Shown one piece after another: positions 23,467 through 33,487 of a stretch of 64,000 nt of DNA. The position numbers were made by a program, and so were the translations under genes. This DNA comes from Gyromitra esculenta. Lineage: Eukaryota > Ascomycota > Pezizomycetes > Pezizales > Discinaceae. How positions within the stretch are numbered: position 1 is the stretch's first letter; each line of letters starts with the position of its first letter. The notes under the pieces are model-generated. The model saw only the letters and a program-made list of their open reading frames with translations. It searched no databases and was not told where the DNA came from. The stretch spans positions 744,001 through 808,000 of the forward strand of contig JBCAML010000012.1 of the NCBI GenBank assembly GCA_038503075.1. The letters are read 5' to 3'.

Positions 23467-25436
23467 GACGTCACCAACCTTCCTGCGACTTGGGCAACTC
23501 TCGTTGTTATAACCTATTAGTTTTCACGACAAGGAGGTCATTTCGTTTGATATAATGATTGCTACTGATTGACTGATATTTGAAATAGAAAACGAAATGA
23601 AGCTTGGTGAAACTGAACAAGAGCTCAGAAACGAGATCCAACACCTTCAGTCGATCAGTGCTAGTGTTCTCGATGGTCCAGGGCGGATCGTGGGGCCACG
23701 ATCCCCCATCACGCTCTCGGGATCGGACGGACTATAAATCATAGTCCGCCTGGGGTCCAAAATCCTAGGACTATGGGGATATAGGGCCCGGCGGGGGCCC
23801 TGAGGTATGGAAGGGCCCATTATTTTTGGGCAAAGATTGAACGCTAAGATAAGGGTCCTAGGAGATGTGCTGTATGGATTAATGAGGGCTTCTGCTGGAG
23901 ATAGCCATAGAAACTTGGGAGAAGAAGTGGAATCCTCAACCTCAACCTCCTGAGGGCTTCATAGAAAACGAATTCGAGTTTTCAAACCCCGCGGCCCATT
24001 GACCTCGCGTGACACTCTCTCCTACGCGATTATTGATATCCGATCGTCCCATCAAGTTCCCAGGCCTACTGTCTGTAAATTTGGTCGTCTTCTCTAAGCA
24101 GGCTCTCCTTCAACTCCTTACAATCCTTGAACGACCTTAGAGCACTTGCAGACACGCACAAGGTGTCGTTTCGTTAAATATGACTGTTGTATAAGTAGCT
24201 GCATGAGCTACGATACTTTGAAGAACAAAGACTAAAGGGTCTAATGAACGCATATGAGAATCGAAAGAAAGCTAGAGAAGCTGGTAGCAGCAGCTAAGGA
24301 AAAGAAATGGTGGATAAAGCTCCAATGCTTATAGATGGATAGTTGCTGGGCACCAGGCGGCCGAGGCTGCCCCGCCCCACCAAATGCTTCAGTGAGTGAT
24401 AGATGGAGGCAGGTAGCGGAATACCTAAGAGCGCCTCTACATTAAGAGTAATTCCCGAGTCTCAGCGCGTGGGGAAATTGCTAGTCTTTGAATGAGATCG
24501 CCAGATATACCGCGCTGGAAAAGAGTACTTGGCGACTCATATGTTTTACCCCCGACGGATGTATACTGATACTTATGTACGGGAGGTAAAGCCTCACGAT
24601 TCAATGGTCTTCTTGCGTAATGAGACATATCTTAGTTAGGCTGGTGAAACTGTATCCCAGCCACGTAATCCTGGCTAAGCTAGATTGGTACGTAGAGAAA
24701 TACATATCAATGATCAAAATTCGCTCAAGTCTGTGTCTTCTCACAAAACGCACGAGAAGGACAAAAACAGTTAAATTCAGAGCTGAATAAGTACATCGAG
24801 TAGTTTAGCTCTTTGGTGGGACATCAGCTAGAGTTGGTTGATTTTTGTGTATTTTGGCCGTCGTATCACAAATTGTTGTACGTGTTTATGTCACTAGTAT
24901 TTACTATAAAGCGAGGGGTTAATAACGAGGAAGGAAACGGGGAAGCGCTGACTAGACGTTAGTCTACACTGGTTAGCATATATTAATTATCGATTATTAG
25001 CGACTTATTAGGGAGCTGGCATAAATGTATCTGCTGTGCAGCTCTAGTTCTTAATAGCACATTAACTCGAGCAAACTCTATATCACACACTATCCCATAC
25101 TGCGTTTCTCTCACCTTTAGACTGAGAACTATTTGAGAGAATTAGTAGCTGGATGCGGAGTGATGGAGTATTGCTTTTTTTTCTAGTGGTATCACCACTG
25201 TCATAGCGTAACCCTACCATTTTTGGTTTGGATCTCGTGTTTGGGAATAGGCAGAGGGATGCGTTTTATGAGTACATAAAAAACTGATAAAACTATATAT
25301 ATTTATGGTACACAAAAATCATCCCCCAGGGTAACTACCCAATACCCAGAACCAGCTGCCCAAAAGTCTCCAACTAGTTCGCCGAAAAGCCATAAATATT
25401 TATCATTTATACATAACCCTTTTTCCAGGAGTGACT
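23467..25436. other. Gene-poor AT-rich region
   Basis: Apart from the hairpin cluster at 23685-23801, this stretch contains no supported gene. Reading frames are short and without recognisable domains, and a coding-like fragment at 23590-23690 (ENEMKLGETEQELRNEIQHL) is too short to name. Confidence 0.55.
23685..23801. repeat. Cluster of three short GC-rich hairpins
   Basis: Three perfect inverted repeats lie within 117 bp. The first has a 9-bp stem and 2-nt loop (23685-23704). The second has an 8-bp stem and 5-nt loop (23728-23748). The third has a 7-bp stem and 5-nt loop (23783-23801). An 8-bp palindrome TCCTAGGA lies between the last two. Confidence 0.7.
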
Positions 25437-26027
25437 CTAGAGCTTTAAGTTTGACCCTAAAACAACTCCGTACGCAGCCGTGCCCAGAAAACCCACAAGG
25501 TTCAGAAGACTGCTAACTCCATGAATCCTCCCAAACCTCGAGTTCAACTTCTTCATCGCCTCGCTCTTCGGCCCCTCGTCGTTAAATTTCTTGCCCTCCT
25601 TTGTCTCCTGCTTTTTTCTCTCTATCATGGCTTTGTTCGTGGCCGGTCCGACAACAGCGAGATTGAAAACAGAGGAGGAGATTGCGATGAGAAGTGGCAC
25701 GGTAGTGTTATAGAAGTAGGGTGAGGAAGTCGTGAAGAGAGATGCAACACTAGCGGTAGGATGCGTGGCGAAGAGAACTACCGGAAGAACAGATTGGATT
25801 GTGAAGTAGACGGGAAAGATCCTCTGCTGTAGCAAGGAGAACATAGGTCGGGGGAGAGATTTATAAGCCATAACTCCGCTAATGAAAGTCTGAATAGAGA
25901 GTTAGCTTCAAAGGGCGAAGAAGGCGGTGGAGAGATGCTGGACCTGGTAGAATTGGGTCCCAAAGAGAGTACCAAAGGCCAGGACGTGCCAGGGGCCAGC
26001 AGTTGCAAGAGTTGATAGGACCGGCAT
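25437..26027 (-). CDS. TMEM205-like (DUF4149) small membrane protein
   Basis: Two exons (26027-25944, 25889-25437) with a 54-nt intron give 178 residues, typical for this family. The N-terminal segment TAGPWHVLAFGTLFGTQFYQ joins in frame to TFISGVMAYKSLPRPMFSLL. The short LPRP-containing loop followed by QQRIFPVYF is characteristic. I count about four hydrophobic segments: near residues 10-28, 50-75, 85-108 and 150-172. A basic hydrophilic loop (MIERKKQETKEGKK) lies between the third and fourth. The human relative TMEM205 is linked to drug tolerance and secretion, but the role in fungi is not established. It stands alone between gene-poor stretches. Confidence 0.82.
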
Positions 26028-27704
26028 AGTGGAAAGGTATGGTATCTGATTTGTTCAAAGATTTGGGGAATTCGTGGGGAATCAAGTGGTTATATGATTT
26101 TTCGACGTGCAGTTCTGGGCTAAGGTTCAAAGCACAAAATGGGGTGACGTGATTGATTGATTGGCTTTGCCGGGAGTAAGCGAGTCCGAGTAGGTCTCGT
26201 GACGAGACTAAGTGCAGTCTATAAACGGCATCGCTCCTGACCCCAGCTGTCGCGCCTAAAGCCGTGAAACCTTTAGAGAAACTTGTGGGTAGCACCCATT
26301 CTCTTGGCCCTCTAACATCTGCATACGCATATCATCGTTTTGTTTGTTCCTAGAAACCTTCTTCCATCAGAATAACTGTACTTTCAGACGGGTTTTTTTT
26401 ATCCTATAAGCCATTCTAGGGACTAGGGTACCGAATAGTCCAATTGCCAGAATCCTAGGAGATTTTGCAGTCAAACCTCACGGTACCCTTCAGGTAAGTA
26501 CTTTAAACGCGATAAAGTCGATCAAATTGTTTGTTTTTCTGGAGTAGTATTAAAGCTATTAGGTCTGACAACGGGGCTATTAGAACCAAAATATCAATAC
26601 GTCTTCATTTGGGTTTTTAGGGTAAGGCGTATTGGAAATACACGGTGCAAGGATCTATTTGATGTTTTAGTCGAGCTTGTTCGCTTAGTGGACACATGCA
26701 CGTATAAGACATCCTTGGCAAATTTAGGCATAGTTGCACAAGGTAGCACGAAGGCAAGCAACAACGCCTCTTAAAGAAGAAAAAACCTCCATCAACTAAC
26801 AACCTTACACCTTACAGCCTCGTACAGCCAACATGGCCTGGCAGCCTAAAGTTTGGTGACACTGCCTAATTGCTAAAACTCGTGCTTTTGAATAGTAGCA
26901 CTCGGTTTAGCGTGAATCCTAGAACTAAGAGACCTCGGCTTCGTCATCTAGCAGGGAGGCGATAACCATTTTGTTGGAGGTTGATCTGGATAGACTGTAG
27001 ATGCATTGCACGTACAGGCGAGTGAAGGGTTTGCGAGTTGGTACCTAGGGCACATTAAAATCGGTCACTCTGCAGTCGTGACTTCGTGAATGGGCTTGAG
27101 CCTGTAGTTTGGGGGGGGGGTACAGGCGACAAGTTCACTTTCGGCCCCATGATACTTCCTACAAATTTCCGGAATAATTATTTGGCATCGCTGTGTGTAG
27201 ATAGGCAATTAGTAAGTTAACGATGTGTGCCCGTCAATGTTACACATCTTTCCGGAGCCTTACGGGCTGAGACTTCGATTCCAACACAGAAAGGTGTGAA
27301 GTGAAAGAAGAGTATGTACAAATACGAAATCCAGAACGACTAAGTTTACCACAGTGCTTGACTCGCTACTACGGTATACTTTAGTAAAAAATTCGTTGAG
27401 CTAGCGCTATCTATTTCTATTATATATTTTGGTCATCCGCGGCTTTCTCCTGCTTGGGTACACAAGTGCTAGTTTAAGACATCAGTTTGACCTTGAGTTC
27501 TGCACCTGAAACTCCATATGGCGCAGCAGATCTCCAGAAAGCCCATGCAGATGAGGGGTTTACTCTCAGCCCAACCTTGCGGCCACTGCTCAAGCGAGCT
27601 TTTATGAAATCCACCGTCCTGTTGTAGTACTACTACTCTCAGTGTGTTCCATGAAGATACGAACTCAAGGACCTGAGTGTAAAGCGTAACTTCGTTGGTT
27701 CACA
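26028..27704. other. Intergenic region upstream of the NLR-like gene
   Basis: No supported gene. The only notable features are a G10 run at 27111-27120 and several T runs. The last 100 bp before 27705 should hold the promoter of the NACHT-ankyrin gene, but I see no distinct motif. Confidence 0.55.
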
Positions 27705-30700
27705 ATGGCGAACGCTGTACTTGAATCCTTGAAACGAACGAATCCCGTTACCACCTTGATAGTAAATACGTACGTTTGCGAAACTTTGCCGCTCTCAACT
27801 AATGTCACCAAGTCGCTAACGAGCAATTGAAGCGCTACTCAGAATAAACTACACCAAGCTCTAGCGGATTTTTGTCAAGTTCTCACACCAGGAGAGTTCT
27901 CAGCCTTCTTGCGATTAAACACGAGAGCCCCAGATGCGTCAAGTATTGTACAGCTCATATCGGAAATCGATAAGAAAAAGGCTACATTTGGAATTCGACG
28001 ATTAGGGCCATGCTTTGAGCCATTACTACAGTCCATCCTGCGCTTCTCTGGTGTGATTGGAATATTGGTTTCCTCCAATCCCCAAACTGCTGCGTTAGTA
28101 TGGGGAAGTGTTAAGTTCGTCATTGATGTATGTATAGGATGTTGCAACTTTAATCTAGCGCTATCTAAGAATAACATATTACTAGTTCACGCTTGATTAT
28201 TTTGGGTACTTTGGAAAACTATCAGCAATGTTCCGAAGCCTTGGAAGGCTGTGTCCGGCTTTTGAGCAGCTCCAGAAGCTTTTCCCTGAATCCGCTGAGC
28301 TCCGGGAGTCCCTTTCAGAGTTCTATGCCATCGTGATAGCATTCTGCGCCGAAGCTCTTCGTTTTCTCAAGGAGAAACGTAGGGATTGTTTCCTTATCAC
28401 CTTCCTCCACATTTGTTCCTTTTTCAAAACTAACGGATATCTTGTGGGTTGAAGCAATTGCACAGTTTGGAAAATCTCTGTGGAAATCTTTTCAAGCCCG
28501 TTTCCAGGATTTCGAAACACAACTTCAGGAACAACGGGAGAAAGTTGATCTGCAGATTCAAGTTGCTTCGGAAAATGCAAAATCTCGAGCGCGCCTAGCC
28601 ACAAGTGTGTATCAACAAGCAAATAACCAATACCGCTCAAATCAGATAGCTCAATGGGCAGGTCAGTTTCTTTTTGATTGATTTAGCAGAAGTCGTGAGG
28701 CTACTTCCACTAACATGGAAGTGTACTCCTTTGACAGATAGAAAGCGTGATCTTCTATTAGAGAAGATATCGGATTATGATTATAAACCCACTTTTTCAA
28801 AAGCCCTCTCTCAACGATGTGAAGGTACTGGTTCATGGCTATTCGATGCTCCAGAGTTTAAGCTTTGGGATCGAGAGGACCAGTCCTGCGGTCTGTGGTG
28901 CGATGGAATCCGTAAGTGACACCAACGTGATAATCTTGAGAATTCGATCCTGTTATTTTTATCCCACCTTCGTTTTAGAAGAGGATCTTTAAAACTAATA
29001 GCTTTATGAAAGCTGGTTCTGGAAAAACCATTTTAGCAGCTGGGGTGGTTGACTACCTTTTCTCGCGTAATCGAGGAGCTACTACATCAATCAGCTATTT
29101 TTTCTGCGAATTTTCGAAAGAACAGTCGTGGGAAGTTGTGGTAATTCTAAGGAGTCTGATCAAACAAATTCTCAACGTTTTCCACGATAGGATGCCCCTA
29201 GGACTAAAAGATCAACTTGACACGATTTTTTTAAAAAACTCCTATAAGGAACCTGAGGCTAAAGAGCTATATCAGCTTTTGATGTCTGAACTCAGCTCCC
29301 AACCACAACGTACCTGCTTATCGACGGATTAGACGAGTGCAGAGACGATAACCGGCGCCAACTATCATTCTACTTGAGTGAGGTTATTAGAAGAAGTAAA
29401 AATAGAATTAAGGTCTTTGTCTCAAGTCGACCGGATTTCGATATCTCCCAGTCTCTAAAGGGGTTTCATCGAGTATCTCTAAATACCTCAGCAACTTCTC
29501 CAGATATCGAGCTATTTATTCATCGCGAGATAGATCAAAAACGGGAAAACGGAAGTCTCGTTGTTAGACAGCTGGATATGGTAGAAGAGATAAAGAGAGC
29601 TCTTATAGACGGGTCGGAGGGAATGTATATTCTTCTCCCTTTTTCAAAACAATGGTGATATACTCACCGAAAATTAATAGGTTCCTTTGGGTTACTTTTC
29701 AAATTCATGACATCTGCAGAGAAAACAGCGACAATGGTATTCGCGAAGTCTTAGAATCCTTACCGCGAGGGTTATATGCAACGTACGGCAGAATCCTTAA
29801 CCGAATTATCGCAGACCGTAAACCGGACGTGGCCAAGAAAATCTTCCAGTGGCTTATTGTCGCAAGACGTACCTTGTTCCTAGACGAGTTGGTTCAAGCC
29901 GTAGCGGTTGAGCCTGGATTCCCGCATTATAACGAAGACAATTTGCCTACGGACAAGTCGAGGATGCTCCAAAATTGTGGAAATCTAGTAATTTATGATG
30001 AGCAAGGCGAAACGGTTCGGTTTGCTCATTACACTGTTTTGGAGTTCCTCCTCTCTTCGCACTCCAGACTTGACTTCACTATCAAAAGATCGGAGGCAAA
30101 TTTATACGTTGGAAAAGTCTGCCTCACATATCTCAGTCTCCCAGACTTTGAGACACAGATTTCCAACATTCCGAAAGATCTTACTCACGACATCTCAGCC
30201 CTTGATATGCCGGTATCCGACTGGATGCCGTCGACGGTTGAGCCTAAATCATACGTGGAATGGCTCTGGAAATTCGGAGACGTCGTTTGGTCACTCAAAA
30301 CCTATCCGCAACCACCACCCGAAGGTTTTTAACACCCAAAAACTCACGGACTACACCCCTTGAGCCCTCCGAAATGTTGAGCCAAAAATTTCATCTCGTG
30401 AAATATGCTGCCAACGAATGGCCTTTTCACTGCTCCAAACTTTCCCAAGACGACAAAACTGGCTGGGAGTTGTTCAGAGCTTTAGTCTTTGATCGGGAGC
30501 TTCCTTTTGATCACCTGCCCTGGGAATTTCCGAGCAGCAACTCCTCCGATTTTTATTACGCTCAGCAGTTCAAGTGGGCCGTAGAGAACGACCACGTGCC
30601 TTTATTGATATTGACTGTCAGTAAATTGAAAGCGGAGAACATATCAGTCGCAACATATATTGAGAGGGGAATTGGAATGGCTCACACATATCTGCAAATT

Positions 30701-33487
30701 GCTAGTATGAAAGACAGCAAATATGTCCTCCAGGCATTGATCGATTTAGGTGTCAATATCAATGCAGAACCAGCACCTTCAGGCGGTCGAACAGCATTAC
30801 AGGCAGCAGCAGGCAGCGGGAATCTGGCCGTCTTGGAAAAGCTCTTAGAATCCGAGGCTGACGTTAATGCAGAGCCAGCATTTTCGGGTGGTCGAACAGC
30901 CTTGCAAGCAGCTGCAGAATGTGGTCACTCGGCCATTGTGAACCAACTCCTAGAACGTGGGGCCGATGTCGATGCAGAGCCGGCATATTCAGAAGGCAGG
31001 ACAGCACTTCAAGCGGCTGCGGGAGGGGGTCACTTGGATATTGTCAACAGGCTCCTGCAATGTAAATCTAGGATCAATGTAAATGCAGGACCAGCACCTT
31101 TAGGTGGCCGAACAGCATTGCAAGCCGCCGCAGAAGGTGGCCATTTAGCCATTGTGAACCGACTCCTAGAATTCAAGGCCGATATCAATGCTGAGCCAGT
31201 ATCTCTAAGCGGTCGAACAGCATTACAAGCCGCAGCGGAAGGTGGCCACTTGGCTATCGTGGAGCGGCTCTTAGAACATGCGGCTGATGTCAACTCGGAG
31301 CCAGCATATCTAGCAGGCCGAACAGCACTACAAGCAGCTGCAGGAAGTGGCCACCTGGATATCGTGAACAGACTCTTGCGGCCTGACCTAAGGACTGATG
31401 TCAATGCTGAGCCAGCAGGTTGGGATGGTAGGACAGCTTTGCAGGCAGCAGCGGAAGGCGGCTACCTGGCTATTGTAAATCTACTCTTGCAGTCTGGGGC
31501 CAATATCAATGCGAGTCCAGCGTGTTGGCATGGCCGGACGGCATTACAAGCAGCCGCTGGAAGTGGTCACTTGGATCTAGTAGATCTACTCCTCAAAGCC
31601 GGTGCTGATGTCAACGCAGAGCCATCGTCTTTAAACCGTGCAGTATCACAAGCAGCTGCAGAGGGAGGTCCTTTGGTTATTATGGACCGCCTTTTACAAT
31701 CTAAAGTCAACGACAATGCGGAGCCAACATCTTCAGGTCGAACAGCATTGCAGGCGGCAGCAGCCGGCGGCCATCTAGATATTGTGGACCAACTCCTAAA
31801 ATCTGGTGCCAATGTTAATGCGGAGCCAGCATCCTCAGAAGGCCGCACATCACTACAGGCAGCCGCAGGAGGGGGTCATTTAGCCGTTGTGAAGCGTCTC
31901 CTACAATCTGAAGCTGATGTTAATGCACTCCCAGCATATGAATACGGCCGGACTGCGTTACAGGCAGCTGCAGGGGGTGGCCACCTGGATGTTGTGGAAG
32001 AGCTCTTACGGTCAGACCTAAGGGCTGATGTCAATGCGAAACCCGCACCTTTAGGCGGCCGAACAGCCCTGCAAGCGGCGGCGGGAGGCAATCACCATGC
32101 TGTTGTGGACCTGCTCCTACGATCAAAAGCCGATGTCAACGCCGAACCAGCAAATTGGCATGGCTGAACAGCATTGCAAGCAGCCGCAGGGGGCGGCCAC
32201 TTGGCTATCTTGAACAGGCTCCTGCAATCTAAGGCCGACGTCAATGCAGAGCCAGCGCCTAAATATGGCCGTACAGCATTACAAGCCGCTGCAAGCGGTG
32301 GCCACTTTGCTGTTGTAGACCAGCTCCTACTGTCTAAAGCTGATGTCAATGCTAGTATGGTATCTACGGGCGGCCGGACAGCGTTACAGGCGGCGGCGGG
32401 GGGCGGCCATCTAGCTGTCGTAGATAGACTCCTACAATTCAAGGCCGATATCAACGCAGAGCCAGAACTCCCAGAAGGCCGCACAGCACTTCAAGCAGCT
32501 GCAGAAGGTGGTCATTTGGCTGTTGTAGACCGACTGATACAGTTGAAGGCCGATGTCAATGCAAAGCCAAAACCTGCATATGGCCGGACGGCGTTGCAGG
32601 CGGCGGCGGGAAATGGCCACCTGGCTGTCGTGGACCGACTCCTACAATCCGGTGCCAATGTCAATGCCGAACCGGCATCTCTAGGTGGCCGAACACCGTT
32701 ACAAGCCGCCGCAGGAGGTGGCTACCTTGCTATTGTGAATCGACTTTTACAATCTGGGGCTGTTATCAACGCGGAGGTAAAATCTTCAAATGGCCGAACT
32801 GCATTACAGGCGGCAGCTGGAGGCGGTCATCTGGCCGTTGTAAATCGTCTCCTACAGTTCAATGCCCATGTGAATGCGAAACCCGCACTTGCATATGGTC
32901 GAACAGCACTGCAGGCGGCAGCCGGAGGCGGCCACTTGGCAGTTGTGACCAAGCTCCTGTCTAAAGCCGAAATCAACGCGCAGCCTGCAAACTGGCATGG
33001 TCGAACGGCTTTGCAAGCAGCCGCAGGAGGTGGCCACCTTGCTGTTGTGAACCTGCTTCTACTGTCTGGGGCTGAAGTCAATGCGGTGCCGGCATTTAAT
33101 TACGGTCGAACAGCGTTACAGGCAGCCGCTGGGGGGGGCCATTTGGCTGTTGTGGATCGACTCCTTCAATTCAAGGCCGACGTCAATGCTGACCCAGCAC
33201 CTAAATATGGCCGAACGGCATTACAAGCTGCGGCGGGAGGCGGCCATCTAGCTGTTGTAGAACAACTCCTAGAATCTGGCGCTGAAATTCATACCAGGGT
33301 GATACCTAAGGATGGTCGAATAGCGGGAGGCAACCATTTGTCCGTCGTGAGCCGATTCCTAGTATCCAAGGCCGATGCTGGCACAAATTCAATACCTGTA
33401 TATGGCGAAACGGCATTGCAGGCAGCTATATCTAATAGACATAAGGATGTCGTGAGTTTTTTACGTAAGGCTGGAGCAACAGAATAG
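27705..33487 (+). pseudogene. NLR-like DUF7708-NACHT-ankyrin gene, disrupted by a frameshift and one stop codon
   Basis: Fungal NLR-like STAND proteins are thought to act in self/non-self recognition and cell death. Start ATG 27705 sits in CACAATGGCG. I read exons 27705-27761, 27843-28127, 28186-28378, 28455-28661, 28738-28911, 29013-29624, 29681-30284 and 30365-33487. The first five give a DUF7708-like N-terminal domain (NPQTAALVWGSVKFVID; LFPESAELRESLSEFY) and a coiled stretch. The NACHT domain follows with Walker A GIPGSGKTILA, Walker B YLLIDGLDECRDD and a winged-helix-like part (FAHYTVLEFLLSSHSR). Then come 26 ankyrin repeats of mostly 35 residues (GRTALQAAAGGGHLAVV-type). Between the Walker motifs, near 29280-29300, the frame changes by one base. 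At 32165-32167 CGA has become TGA in the arginine codon that starts repeat 14, leaving 13 repeats on each side. The exon 7/8 intron could also start at 30282. Confidence 0.8.
30782..33480 (+). repeat. Ankyrin-coding tandem array, about 26 units of 105 bp
   Basis: Within the NACHT gene the DNA itself is a tandem array with a period of about 105 bp. Each unit begins near GGTCGAACAGCATTACAAGC or a close variant. Units 3, 6 and 12 carry a two-codon insertion before the DVNA motif (111 bp), and units 9 and 25 are eroded. The arrangement favours unequal exchange. Confidence 0.9.

Noticed and set aside
30285..30364. A second frameshift between the NACHT and ankyrin parts
   Set aside because: An ordinary 80-nt intron (or 83 nt from 30282) with a CTCAC branch-like site joins the two frames, so no lesion is needed here.
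31030..32620. Long minus-strand reading frames across the ankyrin array
   Set aside because: They repeat with the same 105-bp period and are the antisense of the ankyrin units; the plus strand has the ankyrin consensus.
30782..33480. CRISPR-like array
   Set aside because: The regular repeats are in-frame ankyrin codons in a eukaryotic gene; there are no unique spacers.
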